Assembly (NCBI GenBank): GCA_902556205.1
Contig: CACDVH010000006.1
Location: forward strand, 19,396-83,395
Direction: 5' to 3'
DNA from: an uncultured Gammaproteobacteria bacterium
GTDB lineage: Bacteria > Pseudomonadota > Gammaproteobacteria > PS1 > Pseudothioglobaceae
Length of the DNA: 64,000 bases
Each line of letters begins with the position of its first letter. Positions within the stretch are counted from its first letter, which is position 1. Shown one piece after another: positions 35,769-43,207 of this stretch. Below the pieces are notes generated by a model, which did not search any database, was not told the DNA's origin, and saw only the letters and a program-made list of their open reading frames with translations. The position numbers and the translations under genes are program-made.

Positions 35769-36623
35769 ATGGAAAGAAAAATACCAATTGACCCAATACT
35801 TGAAAAAGGCTACAACGTCAGGTTACTGGTCGATGACTTCGACGGACTCATTGAAAAGTGGTCAAACTGGAGTGAAGATTTTAGATCTAATGCGGACTCC
35901 TCTCTCAACTGTCAGTATGGTAAAGGTGAGAAAGATAAACTTGATATTTTCAGATGCGGAAATCGAAATGCCCCATTATTTATCTTCATTCATGGGGGTT
36001 ACTGGCAAAGGGGAGACAAGTCAATCTATAGTTTTGTAGCAGAGTCTTTTGTGAATTCAGGAATTGATGTTGCTCTCATTGGTTATCAATTATGTCCTGG
36101 CGCTAGCATGACGAATATTGTCGAAAAAATTAGAGAAGCTATCGTATGGATCTGGAATAACGCAAATGATTACTCGATTTCAAAACACAGAATCAATGTC
36201 TCTGGTCATTCAGCGGGTGGCCATATCACCGGAATGATTCTTGCAACCGACTGGTCAACTATTTCAAATGATCTTCCAAAAGATATCGTTAAAACAGGGG
36301 TTCCAATAAGCGGACTTTATCAGCTTGATCCGATCAGAGAAACAACTATAGCAGATGCTCTTGGGCTTGATGATAAAGAGAGTCTAGCCTTGAGTCCACA
36401 TTTCTTTGAGCCAACAACTGACGCCCCGATTCTAGTTACCTTAGGTGGTGGTGAAACGCCTGAATTTCATTGGCAGACTGATAACTTTGTACAGCAATGG
36501 CAAAGCTTCAAGGCACCACTTGATTACTTTGCAGAACCTAAGGTTGATCACTTTGGCGTTGTAGAGAGACTCTCCAATAAGGATTCTGAGATTTTCAATA
36601 AGGTAAAAGAATGGCTTAAATAG
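35769..36623 (+). CDS. Alpha/beta hydrolase, kynurenine-formamidase-like
   Basis: The 284-residue protein shows the oxyanion-hole motif FIHGGYWQRGDKS (HGGxW) and the nucleophile elbow GHSAGGH with its Ser. A late Asp (GGETPEFHW region) and His (KVDHFGVVERL) probably complete the triad. HGGYW and GHSAGGH are typical of the arylformamidase (KynB-like) and carboxylesterase branch. It ends the four-gene oxidation cassette, 17 bases after the SnoaL-like gene, and could hydrolyse an ester or N-formyl group produced upstream. No other kynurenine pathway genes are nearby, so the name reflects resemblance only. Confidence 0.82.
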   Translation: MERKIPIDPILEKGYNVRLLVDDFDGLIEKWSNWSEDFRSNADSSLNCQYGKGEKDKLDIFRCGNRNAPLFIFIHGGYWQRGDKSIYSFVAESFVNSGIDVALIGYQLCPGASMTNIVEKIREAIVWIWNNANDYSISKHRINVSGHSAGGHITGMILATDWSTISNDLPKDIVKTGVPISGLYQLDPIRETTIADALGLDDKESLALSPHFFEPTTDAPILVTLGGGETPEFHWQTDNFVQQWQSFKAPLDYFAEPKVDHFGVVERLSNKDSEIFNKVKEWLK

Positions 36624-36643
36624 TTTAAACTTTATAGCTGAAT

Positions 36644-37531
36644 TTAAACCTTTAAGAGTTTGGCCATTGTTGCCCCCATATCTGAAGGTGTTGGTGACAC
36701 AAGTATTCCAGCATCCTGAAGTATTTCAACCTTCTCAGCAGCACTCTCACCACTCGTGCTAACAATTGCTCCCGCATGACCCATTAGTCTTCCTGGTGGT
36801 GCAGTCAAACCAGCAATATAGGCTGACATCGGTTTAGTCATATGTTTTTGGAAATACTCTGCAGCTTCCGCTTCCTGTGGACCCCCAATCTCACCAATAA
36901 TCAATACTGCTTCAGTTTCATCATCTTGCTCAAAATGCTTTAAGATTTCCACAAATGAACTTCCATTAATAGGGTCACCGCCGATTCCTACACCGGTACT
37001 AATACCGATGCCTAGTTCTTTCATTTGAGAAGCTGCTTCATAACCTAGAGTGCCTGAGCGTCCTATCAATCCTACGTTACCTTGTTTATAGATATGGCCA
37101 GGCATAATGCCTAACATAGCCTTACCTGGACTAATTGTTCCTGCGCAATTAGGGCCCGTTAAAATCATACGGTTTTCAGGCTTAGCGCGTGCAAAAAGGT
37201 ATCGCTTCACTCGAATCATATCATGCGTTGGTATTCCGTCAGTAATGCTCACACAATATTTAATGCCGCCTTCAGCTGCCTCCATAATTCCATCTGCAGC
37301 ATACGCAGGAGGTACAAAGATGATGCTAGCTTCAGCACCCGTTGATGCAACAGCCTCTTTGACTGTGTTGAATACTGGCCTTCCTAGATGCGTTGTACCT
37401 CCCTTGCCAGGGGTAACTCCAGCAACGACGTTAGTACCATAATCAATCATCTCTTGAGCATGAAATGAACCCATGCGACCAGTTAGCCCCTGAATTAAAA
37501 CTGGAGTTTTCTCATTAATAAATATACTCAT
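36644..37531 (-). CDS. mtkB: Malate-CoA ligase (malate thiokinase) subunit alpha / succinyl-CoA ligase alpha-like
   Basis: The subunit binds CoA and carries the phosphorylated His. The 295-residue sequence has the CoA-binding domain (QGLTGRMGSFHAQEMIDYGTN, VTPGKGGTTHLG), the motif TGPNCAGTISPGKAMLGIMPG and the active-site His in MGHAGAIVSTSGESAAEK. By sequence alone it could be SucD, but the operon order mcl-mtkA-mtkB points to malate thiokinase of the serine cycle, which makes malyl-CoA from malate, CoA and ATP. It starts 9 bases after mtkA and ends the operon, convergent with the oxidation cassette. Confidence 0.85.
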   Translation of the reverse strand: MSIFINEKTPVLIQGLTGRMGSFHAQEMIDYGTNVVAGVTPGKGGTTHLGRPVFNTVKEAVASTGAEASIIFVPPAYAADGIMEAAEGGIKYCVSITDGIPTHDMIRVKRYLFARAKPENRMILTGPNCAGTISPGKAMLGIMPGHIYKQGNVGLIGRSGTLGYEAASQMKELGIGISTGVGIGGDPINGSSFVEILKHFEQDDETEAVLIIGEIGGPQEAEAAEYFQKHMTKPMSAYIAGLTAPPGRLMGHAGAIVSTSGESAAEKVEILQDAGILVSPTPSDMGATMAKLLKV

Positions 37532-37540
37532 TTCTTCACC

Positions 37541-38716
37541 TTATTTTCCCGTTGACTTTTTCCATTCAGCAACAACTGTGTGAGCTGCATCTGACAAAGT
37601 CTCAGCAGTAATAACTTTTTTTCCACTATCTTTTAATATTTTCCTCCCCTTTTCGACATTAGTCCCTGATAAGCGAACCACCAGGGGAACATCAACATCA
37701 CGTGAATTTAATAAATCCACAATACCTTGAGCAACCCAATCACATCGGTTGATGCCCGCAAAGATGTTGACCAAAATTGCCTCAACATTATCATCTGAAA
37801 GGACCAACTCTATAGAAGTCGCAACCCTCTGGGCAGAAGCACCTCCACCGATATCGAGGAAGTTTGCTGGCTCACCACCAGCATGCTGAATCATGTCCAT
37901 AGTGGCCATTGCAAGGCCTGCGCCATTGATAAGACAACCAATATTTCCCTCTAGGCCAATATAATTTAGATCATGCTCAGCTGCATTGATTTCTCGAATA
38001 TCTTGCTGTGTTTTGTCATGAAACTCAAAGATTTCTGGGCGTCGATAGAGTGCATTTGAGTCAAATGACATCTTCGCATCAAGCGCCAAAACTTTATTTC
38101 CAGAGGTCAAAACCAATGGGTTGATTTCCAATAAATTAGCATCCGTGTCTCGAAATGCGCGATAACATTTCATCACTGCTCGACTAGCTGAGCCAATCGC
38201 CTCATTAGGCAGCCCTAGGGTAAAAACGAGTTGACGTGCCTGGAAAGGCTGCATACCAACCGAAGGATCAATCCTTATCTTATTAATTTTTTCTGGCATC
38301 TCTTCTGCAACTTGCTCAATATCCATTCCGCCTTCTGTAGAAACAACTAGAGTTACTTTTTGAGATGCCCTATCCAATACAATACTGAAGTAGAGCTCCT
38401 TTAAAATGTCACTAGCCTCCTCAACATATATACTTGAAACCATTTTGCCTTCTGGGCCTGTCTGATTTGTGACTAGGTTATTTCCAAGAAACTTGTCACA
38501 AAATTGTGAAATTTCTTTTGGAGACTTACATAACTTGACTCCACCCGCCTTGCCGCGTGCTCCTGAATGAACCTGTGCCTTTACGATCCATTTATCGCCA
38601 CCTAATTCGTTAGCTTGATAAATTGCCCCCGTTGCAGAATGTGCAACACCGCCTCTTGGAACTGGAACTCCGTATTGAGCTAAAAGCTTCTTGGCTTGAT
38701 ATTCATGAATATTCAT
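37541..38716 (-). CDS. mtkA: Malate-CoA ligase (malate thiokinase) subunit beta / succinyl-CoA ligase beta-like
   Basis: The ATP-grasp subunit of the ligase, 391 residues, opens with NIHEYQAKKLLAQYGVPVPRG, as all SucC/MtkA proteins do. It then shows the nucleotide-binding VHSGARGKAGGVKL, LLEINPLVL with the metal-binding residues, and the C-terminal GCLINGAGLAMATMD and VRLSGTNVEKG segments. The choice of malate over succinate rests on the neighbouring malyl-CoA lyase, only 2 bases upstream. Malate thiokinase and succinyl-CoA ligase are close relatives, so biochemical proof would be needed. Confidence 0.85.
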   Translation of the reverse strand: MNIHEYQAKKLLAQYGVPVPRGGVAHSATGAIYQANELGGDKWIVKAQVHSGARGKAGGVKLCKSPKEISQFCDKFLGNNLVTNQTGPEGKMVSSIYVEEASDILKELYFSIVLDRASQKVTLVVSTEGGMDIEQVAEEMPEKINKIRIDPSVGMQPFQARQLVFTLGLPNEAIGSASRAVMKCYRAFRDTDANLLEINPLVLTSGNKVLALDAKMSFDSNALYRRPEIFEFHDKTQQDIREINAAEHDLNYIGLEGNIGCLINGAGLAMATMDMIQHAGGEPANFLDIGGGASAQRVATSIELVLSDDNVEAILVNIFAGINRCDWVAQGIVDLLNSRDVDVPLVVRLSGTNVEKGRKILKDSGKKVITAETLSDAAHTVVAEWKKSTGK

Positions 38717-38718
38717 AA

Positions 38719-39672
38719 CTAAACTCCAACTTTTCCATTAATTGCTTTATCAGTATTCACAATATTTTCTGCCATCTTTGCAGAGGCAGCATCAATCATT
38801 CTTCCGTTAAGTTGCGCAGCGCCCCTTCCCTCTTTAGCTGCTTCATCTAAGGCAATTAAAATTTGTTGGGCATGTGTGACTTCGGACTTAGGAGGCGTAT
38901 AAACCTCATTAGCCAATTCAATCTGAGAAGGATGTATCGCCCACTTTCCTTCAAATCCAAGAGCTGCGCCTCTTTTTGCTGCATCAATATAAGACTCTGG
39001 ATCATTAAAGTCACCAAATGGCCCATCAATTGCTCTCAAACCGTAGGCTCTACAAGCGACTAACATTTGTGAGAGCCCTGCATGCCACTGATCACCAGGA
39101 TAGTCAGGGTTTAGACCACCAATCACGGTTGTTCTTGCCCTGCAGCTCGCAGCATAATCAGCAACACCAAAGTGCATCGCTTCAAGCCTTTCTTCACGAC
39201 CTTTTTTAGCAATATCCATAACGTTGGCCATTCCAAGAGTTGTCTCAATTAATACTTCGATTCCAATACGATTGCTTAAACCTTTTGCTGTCTCAATTTG
39301 ATTGAGCATTGCTGATAGCATATAGATATCAGATGACGTTCCTGCTTTTGGAAGAAGTATTGTGTCAAGCTTCTCTCCAGCCTGCTCAACCACCTCAACG
39401 ACATCTCGATACATGTAATGTGTATCAATACTATTAATTCGCACTGAAATAGTTTTTGCATGACCCTGCCAATCAAGGTCATTAATAGCTTCAATGACAT
39501 TTTTACGTGCTGGAACTTTATCATCTGGAGCAACTGCATCCTCCAAATCTAAAAAGACATAGTCCGCAGAACTTTTTAATGCCTTTTCAAACATTTTAGG
39601 ATTTGATCCTGGAACAGCTAATTCACTTCGCTGCAGCCTCTGTTTGACTGGTTCATAAATAATATGACTCAT
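38719..39672 (-). CDS. mcl: Malyl-CoA lyase (HpcH/HpaI aldolase family)
   Basis: This CitE/HpcH-family lyase splits L-malyl-CoA into acetyl-CoA and glyoxylate, the last step of the serine cycle, and may run in either direction. The 317-residue sequence shows RSELAVPGSNPKMFEKAL, YVFLDLEDAVAPDDK (metal-binding Asp-Glu), IEVLIETTLGMANV (Glu), MHFGVADYAASCRAR and GKWAIHPSQIELANEVY. This set is closer to Mcl1 of methylotrophs and Rhodobacter than to CitE. It leads the mcl-mtkA-mtkB operon, with a candidate promoter and paired 10-base direct repeats upstream. Confidence 0.88.
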   Translation of the reverse strand: MSHIIYEPVKQRLQRSELAVPGSNPKMFEKALKSSADYVFLDLEDAVAPDDKVPARKNVIEAINDLDWQGHAKTISVRINSIDTHYMYRDVVEVVEQAGEKLDTILLPKAGTSSDIYMLSAMLNQIETAKGLSNRIGIEVLIETTLGMANVMDIAKKGREERLEAMHFGVADYAASCRARTTVIGGLNPDYPGDQWHAGLSQMLVACRAYGLRAIDGPFGDFNDPESYIDAAKRGAALGFEGKWAIHPSQIELANEVYTPPKSEVTHAQQILIALDEAAKEGRGAAQLNGRMIDAASAKMAENIVNTDKAINGKVGV

Positions 39673-39691
39673 AAAACCCCTTTATTTAATC

Positions 39692-39721
39692 ATTATGTAA
39701 ACAATATAACAACATTATCAA
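39692..39721 (-). promoter_or_regulatory. Candidate promoter of the mcl-mtkA-mtkB operon
   Basis: On the minus strand TTGATA (39716-39721) and CATAAT (39692-39697) are separated by 18 bases and lie about 20 bases upstream of the mcl start codon. The -35 box falls inside one of two 10-base direct repeats, which suggests that a regulator bound there would affect transcription. Confidence 0.5.
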
Positions 39722-39746
39722 AGAGTAGATTGAGTAATTATCAAAG
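39714..39746. repeat. Pair of 10-bp direct repeats upstream of mcl (candidate operator)
   Basis: ATTATCAAAG occurs at 39714-39723 and again at 39737-39746, a 23-base period, close to two helical turns. The downstream copy covers the predicted -35 box. The pair may be a binding site for a dimeric or cooperative regulator of the malyl-CoA genes. Confidence 0.45.
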
Positions 39747-39801
39747 GCGATTTAGGTCAAATCAACTGACCATTTAATTACGTTTTAAATCTGGCTTAAG
39801 G

Positions 39802-39878
39802 TGGCGTCCCGTAGGAGATTTGAACTACCTGTTTCCAGAATGAAATCCTGGCGTCCTGGGCCACTAGACGAACGGGAC
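39802..39878 (-). tRNA. tRNA-Glu (TTC), copy 1, with an extra base in the T-arm
   Basis: The minus strand folds into a cloverleaf with a perfect 7-bp acceptor stem (GTCCCGT/ACGGGAC), a GTC..GAC D-stem and the anticodon loop ATTTCAT (anticodon TTC, Glu). CCA is encoded. The T-arm reads AGGTAG-TTCAAAT-CTCCT: pairing is perfect only if the T at 39827 is bulged out, one base more than in the neighbouring copy. It is last in the Ala-Glu-Glu series. It may be a slightly impaired, specialised or decaying copy, or contain a sequencing error. Confidence 0.8.
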
Positions 39879-39905
39879 AAAAGAAATTTTAGAGGACTTT
39901 GCTAT

Positions 39906-39937
39906 GATTAAGCAAGCTATATTTAACTTGCTTAATC
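39906..39937. repeat. Perfect 11-bp inverted repeat between the two tRNA-Glu genes
   Basis: GATTAAGCAAG (39906-39916) and CTTGCTTAATC (39927-39937) form a perfect 11-bp stem with a 10-base loop. In the tRNA transcript (minus) the U-run lies before the stem and not after it, so it does not look like a terminator. It may be a processing stem that separates the two tRNA-Glu transcripts. Confidence 0.6.
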
Positions 39938-39944
39938 AAAAAAA

Positions 39945-40019
39945 TGGCATCCGGTAGGGGAATCGAACCCCTCTTGCCAGGATGAAAACCTGGAGTCCTA
40001 ACCGATAGACGAACCGGAC
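39945..40019 (-). tRNA. tRNA-Glu (TTC), copy 2
   Basis: A standard cloverleaf: acceptor GTCCGGT/ACCGGAT (one G-T pair), D-arm GTC..GAC, anticodon stem CCAGG/CCTGG with loop TTTTCAT (anticodon TTC), T-arm AGGGG-TTCGATT-CCCCT, and an encoded CCA. It lies between tRNA-Ala and the other tRNA-Glu on the minus strand. Its T-arm is fully paired, unlike that of copy 1. Confidence 0.95.
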
Positions 40020-40035
40020 AAAATCATTATTGCTA

Positions 40036-40111
40036 TGGTGGAGCTAGGCGGGATCGAACCGCCGACCTCAACACTGCCAGTGTTGCGCTCTCCCAGCTGA
40101 GCTATAGCCCC
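40036..40111 (-). tRNA. tRNA-Ala (GGC)
   Basis: A standard cloverleaf: acceptor GGGGCTA/TAGCTCC, D-arm with AGCTGGGAGAGC, anticodon stem CAACA/TGTTG with loop CTGGCAG (anticodon GGC, Ala), T-arm GGCGG-TTCGATC-CCGCC and an encoded CCA. It is the first gene of the tRNA operon, about 30 bases downstream of a near-consensus promoter. Confidence 0.96.
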
Positions 40112-40140
40112 AAAAAACTGGGTTGTTAGCAAAAACGTAA

Positions 40141-40168
40141 ATTATAATCTGTATATCATTTCAGTCAA
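40141..40168 (-). promoter_or_regulatory. Promoter of the tRNA-Ala/Glu/Glu operon
   Basis: On the minus strand TTGACT (40163-40168), a 16-base spacer and a perfect TATAAT (40141-40146) lie 30 bases before tRNA-Ala. The -10 region ATTATAAT is palindromic and also offers a TATAAT on the plus strand towards the MBL hydrolase gene, so divergent transcription may share this site. Confidence 0.75.
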
Positions 40169-40191
40169 GTCAAAATTGGTAAAATATAATT

Positions 40192-40914
40192 ATGGAAAAA
40201 ATATATAACAGCGATAATTACTCAATAGAAGTGCTTTATCATATTGGCGCTTATGAAAACTCAATTCATTTTATTTTTGATGAGTCAACTAAAACATGCG
40301 CAATTGTTGATCCTGCATGGGAGCCTGATTTATTTCTAAAAAAAATTAGTGATAAAGGCTACACTCTCACAGATATTTGGATTACGCATTGGCATGGGGA
40401 TCATACTAATGCTGTGGACGACATAGCAAATAAAACAGGAGCAAAAATAACTGCCGGTGTGAATGAAGTCCCTTATTTAAACATTGAGAATCCAGTTCAT
40501 ACGGTTACTGATGGAGACATCATTACACTCGGTAACATCGAAGTCAAAATTATTGAAACGCCAGGACATACTGCTGGAGGTGTTTGCTATCTACTGGATG
40601 AGCACCTGATTGCAGGTGATACTTTGTTTGTCTATGGGGTAGGTATCTGCAGTCTTGCTGGCTCAAACCCAGTCACTCTATATCATTCTCTTAAGAAACT
40701 CATTGCTCAGGTCCCTGACCATATTCACTTGTTATGCGGGCATAACTATGGCTCTGAAATTTCAACTACAATTGCAGAGCAGAAAAGAGCCAACCCCTTC
40801 TTACTCATTGAAGATGAAGATACATTCGTTCGTTACAGAATGCATGTTCATGACTCTACTCGAACTTACCCAATGTCTCCTATGACCCTAGATGAGGTAA
40901 ACGCTTTGTTATGA
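40192..40914 (+). CDS. MBL-fold metallohydrolase, glyoxalase-II-like
   Basis: The 240-residue protein has the zinc-binding motif THWHGDHTNA (HxHxDH) and downstream metal ligands in ETPGHTAGGVCYLL, LIAGDTLFVYG and LLCGHNYG. The pattern fits the hydroxyacylglutathione hydrolase (GloB) branch, which hydrolyses S-D-lactoylglutathione. The C-terminal region ends in RTYPMSPMTLDEVNALL and is compatible with that family. It begins a plus-strand operon with nadD, rsfS and rlmH, overlapping nadD by 4 bases. The exact thioester substrate is uncertain. Confidence 0.85.
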   Translation: MEKIYNSDNYSIEVLYHIGAYENSIHFIFDESTKTCAIVDPAWEPDLFLKKISDKGYTLTDIWITHWHGDHTNAVDDIANKTGAKITAGVNEVPYLNIENPVHTVTDGDIITLGNIEVKIIETPGHTAGGVCYLLDEHLIAGDTLFVYGVGICSLAGSNPVTLYHSLKKLIAQVPDHIHLLCGHNYGSEISTTIAEQKRANPFLLIEDEDTFVRYRMHVHDSTRTYPMSPMTLDEVNALL

Positions 40915-41513
40915 TAGGAATTTATGGCGGCTCCTTCGATCCCGTACATTTAGGACATCTCAATACTGCAAAATCAATTAAAAAAGAGCTTAATTTTGAG
41001 CGTTTATTCCTTTTGCCATGCTTTGAGCCTGTTCATAAAAATTCACTTCACTATTCCTCCACCCAAAGGCTAGAGATGCTCGATCTTGCTATCAAAAAGT
41101 ATCCCTCCCTTGAAATTGATACTAGAGAAATTGACCGAGGAGGAAACTCTTTTATGATTGATACTCTAGCTGAATTAATAAAAGAATTTAAGGGAAAGAC
41201 AATTTGCCTCATCATTGGGATGGATAGTTTTATTAACTTTAAAACATGGAAAAAGTGGGATGAATTTGCTAGATTAATTCATTTAATTATCCTTCCAAGA
41301 AAGACCAATCAACCCTTTCAAAAAAACCTTGATACTTTTGATTTAGCTCTTGATAAGAATGACTTGAGTAAGAAACCGAGTGGGCTTTTATATTTTTCTA
41401 ATTCTCAGCTGATCGATATTTCGTCAACCAATATTAGAGGTAAAATTGCCTCCAACCAAAATCTTGAAGGCTTGATGCCCTCCTCCGTTATAAACTTTCT
41501 TCAAAAAATATGA
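40911..41513 (+). CDS. nadD: Nicotinate-nucleotide adenylyltransferase
   Basis: NadD transfers AMP to nicotinate mononucleotide in NAD synthesis. The 200-residue protein starts with GIYGGSFDPVHLGHLNTA, the nucleotidyltransferase GGSFDPxHxGH motif, continues with FLLPCFEPVHK and IIGMDSFINFKTWKKWDEF, and ends with the ISSTNIRGKI signature (SSTxIR). It overlaps both neighbours by 4 bases, so translation of the set is coupled. Everything is normal for the family. Confidence 0.95.
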   Translation: MIGIYGGSFDPVHLGHLNTAKSIKKELNFERLFLLPCFEPVHKNSLHYSSTQRLEMLDLAIKKYPSLEIDTREIDRGGNSFMIDTLAELIKEFKGKTICLIIGMDSFINFKTWKKWDEFARLIHLIILPRKTNQPFQKNLDTFDLALDKNDLSKKPSGLLYFSNSQLIDISSTNIRGKIASNQNLEGLMPSSVINFLQKI

Positions 41514-41845
41514 AACTTGCTGAACAGATAAAAGTTGTTGAAAACGTTATTGAGGAATTAAAAGGAGAAAACATCATCACACTCAACGTAATGCAACTGA
41601 GTGATGACATGGAGGCCATTATCATTGCAACTGGACGATCTATTCAGCACGTCAGAGGAATTGCCAACAATGTAAGTATCGAAGCCAAGAGACTTAATAT
41701 GCCTGTTTTAGGGACTGAGGGTGTTGAATTTAGTGAGTGGGTGCTAGTTGATCTTGGCGAAGTCATTGTTCATGTCATGACAGAAAAAACACGAGAATTC
41801 TATAAGTTAGAGAAGTTATGGTCCATCGAGGAAGATGAAGATTAA
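41510..41845 (+). CDS. rsfS: Ribosomal silencing factor RsfS
   Basis: RsfS binds ribosomal protein L14 and blocks subunit joining when nutrients are scarce. The 111-residue sequence shows MEAIIIATGRSIQHVRGIANNVSIEAK and the closing block EFSEWVLVDLGEVIVHVMTEKTREFYKLEKLW, both diagnostic. It sits in the standard nadD-rsfS-rlmH order with overlaps of 4 and 11 bases. Confidence 0.95.
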   Translation: MKLAEQIKVVENVIEELKGENIITLNVMQLSDDMEAIIIATGRSIQHVRGIANNVSIEAKRLNMPVLGTEGVEFSEWVLVDLGEVIVHVMTEKTREFYKLEKLWSIEEDED

Positions 41846-42302
41846 TCTCATTGCTGTTGGAAAAAAAATGCCTGACTGGATAAATGAAGGCATTGAACAT
41901 TACAAAAAACAATTTCCCAAAAACTACAACTTTGCCATCACCTCAATTGAATCTCAAAGCAGGAGATCAAAAAGTGAAGAACAAGCTAAAAGCCTTGAAG
42001 AAAAATTAATTTTAGATGCCGCTTCAAACTCGACCCTATTAATTGCTTTTGATGAGCAGGGCAGACAACAAACCAGTGAAGAGCTATCAAAATCAATTGA
42101 AAAATGGCAGCTTAACGCAGAGAATGTGGCTTTGATTATTGGAGGCGCAGATGGGCTGTCAAGTGACATAAAACAGAAATGTAATTTAATCTGGAGTCTC
42201 TCAAACTTAACATTGACTCACTCGATGGCTCGATTGCTTTTGGTAGAGCAAATCTACAGGGGTTATAGCTTACTAAGTAATCACCCCTATCATAGAAGTT
42301 AG
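41835..42302 (+). CDS. rlmH: 23S rRNA (pseudouridine1915-N3)-methyltransferase RlmH
   Basis: RlmH, a SPOUT-fold enzyme, methylates pseudouridine 1915, one of the positions made by RluD, which is also encoded in this window (18936-19877). The 155-residue protein has MKINLIAVGKKMPDWINEGIEHY, LIAFDEQGRQQTSEELS, ALIIGGADGLSSDIK and the C-terminal LLLVEQIYRGYSLLSNHPYHR, all typical. It ends the operon and is convergent with the ArsC-like gene six bases away. Confidence 0.96.
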   Translation: MKINLIAVGKKMPDWINEGIEHYKKQFPKNYNFAITSIESQSRRSKSEEQAKSLEEKLILDAASNSTLLIAFDEQGRQQTSEELSKSIEKWQLNAENVALIIGGADGLSSDIKQKCNLIWSLSNLTLTHSMARLLLVEQIYRGYSLLSNHPYHRS

Positions 42303-42308
42303 GTAGCT

Positions 42309-42656
42309 TTAAAGAATTGAATTGACATTTTCAGGAGGCCTTCCGATTGCAATGCCCTTCTCTGTTCTAACGATAGGTCGCTCGATTAATATAGGGAACT
42401 CTAGCATTGATTTTATAAGATAGTCTTCACTCAATGACTTATCAGAAAGCCCAAGCTCTTTAAACTTAGACTCTCCTCTTCGAAGCAGTTCTCTAGCGCT
42501 AATGTCCAAGTCTTTTAATATTGACTTGAGTTCTGACTCGCTTGGGGGATTAACAAGATAATTAACAACCTCAAAGTCTATATCGTTTTGTTCTAAAATA
42601 GCAACAGTTGCTCTAGATTTAGAGCAGCGGGCATTGTGATAAATCTTAGTACTCAT
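42309..42656 (-). CDS. arsC: ArsC-family glutaredoxin-dependent arsenate reductase-like protein
   Basis: The 115-residue protein has the ArsC active-site segment NARCSKSRATVAIL with its single Cys, and the ArsC arginine cluster is represented by LIERPIVRTEKGIAIGRPPENV. The pattern matches the YffB/ArsC group, where only some members reduce arsenate. No arsB, acr3 or arsR gene is nearby, so arsenate resistance is not certain and the symbol indicates family only. It stands alone between convergent rlmH and the divergent TlpA gene (11-base gap). Confidence 0.82.
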   Translation of the reverse strand: MSTKIYHNARCSKSRATVAILEQNDIDFEVVNYLVNPPSESELKSILKDLDISARELLRRGESKFKELGLSDKSLSEDYLIKSMLEFPILIERPIVRTEKGIAIGRPPENVNSIL

Positions 42657-42667
42657 AGTAATTATTC

Positions 42668-43195
42668 ATGAAAAAATTTCTTATTATACTCCTCCTAATA
42701 ACTCCTTTTCATGCAAGCCAAGCGCTGAGTTTTAGCGAAGTAGTTGACTCGGTCAAAGAACTCATGCCCTGGCATGAATCAGCCCCAAAACTGGCCTTTG
42801 AATTGACCGATACTAATGGAAATATCTTTACAGAAAAAAACACGCGAGGTAAGTATTTGGTCGTTAATTTTTGGGCCTCTTGGTGCACACCCTGCCTAAA
42901 AGAGATACCAGCATTTGTTGAGTTTTACAAGGAAAACTCAGGCCATGTAGAAATTCTTGGCTTGGACTTTGAACCTGTCAACCTTGAAGTGATTGATGAG
43001 TTTATTGAACGTTTTTCGATTAACTATCCAATAGTTCTCTATACACACATCAATGACTCTGAATATACCAACTTTGGAGAAATTGTCGGCATGCCTACAA
43101 CGCTTATATATAGCCCTGAAGGGGAGCTACTTCAAACCTTTATGGGGGAAATCACAGTTGAAGATCTGAATAAATACATCTCACCAATTACCTAA
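42668..43195 (+). CDS. Periplasmic TlpA-like thioredoxin-fold protein
   Basis: A signal peptide (MKKFLIILLLITPFHASQA) precedes a thioredoxin-like domain with the redox motif WASWCTPCLKE (CxxC) near residue 75 and the cis-Pro region VGMPTTLIYSPEG. These TlpA/ResA-like proteins reduce or transfer disulfides outside the cytoplasm, often for cytochrome maturation. Length (175) is usual. It is followed 12 bases later by the uvrD gene, which looks unrelated. No cytochrome maturation genes are in the window. Confidence 0.87.
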   Translation: MKKFLIILLLITPFHASQALSFSEVVDSVKELMPWHESAPKLAFELTDTNGNIFTEKNTRGKYLVVNFWASWCTPCLKEIPAFVEFYKENSGHVEILGLDFEPVNLEVIDEFIERFSINYPIVLYTHINDSEYTNFGEIVGMPTTLIYSPEGELLQTFMGEITVEDLNKYISPIT

Positions 43196-43207
43196 GATAA
43201 CTTCATT

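Noticed and set aside
36644..38716. Calling these genes sucC and sucD of the citric acid cycle
   Set aside because: The malyl-CoA lyase gene two bases upstream in the same operon makes malate thiokinase more likely; the biochemical distinction cannot be read from sequence, so this is kept as an alternative.
39906..39937. The perfect hairpin between tRNA-Glu genes as a rho-independent terminator
   Set aside because: On the transcribed (minus) strand the U-run precedes the stem, and on the plus strand it is followed by A, so neither direction has the required U-tract.
42309..42656. An arsenic resistance operon
   Set aside because: Only a single ArsC-family protein is present, with no transporter or regulator nearby.
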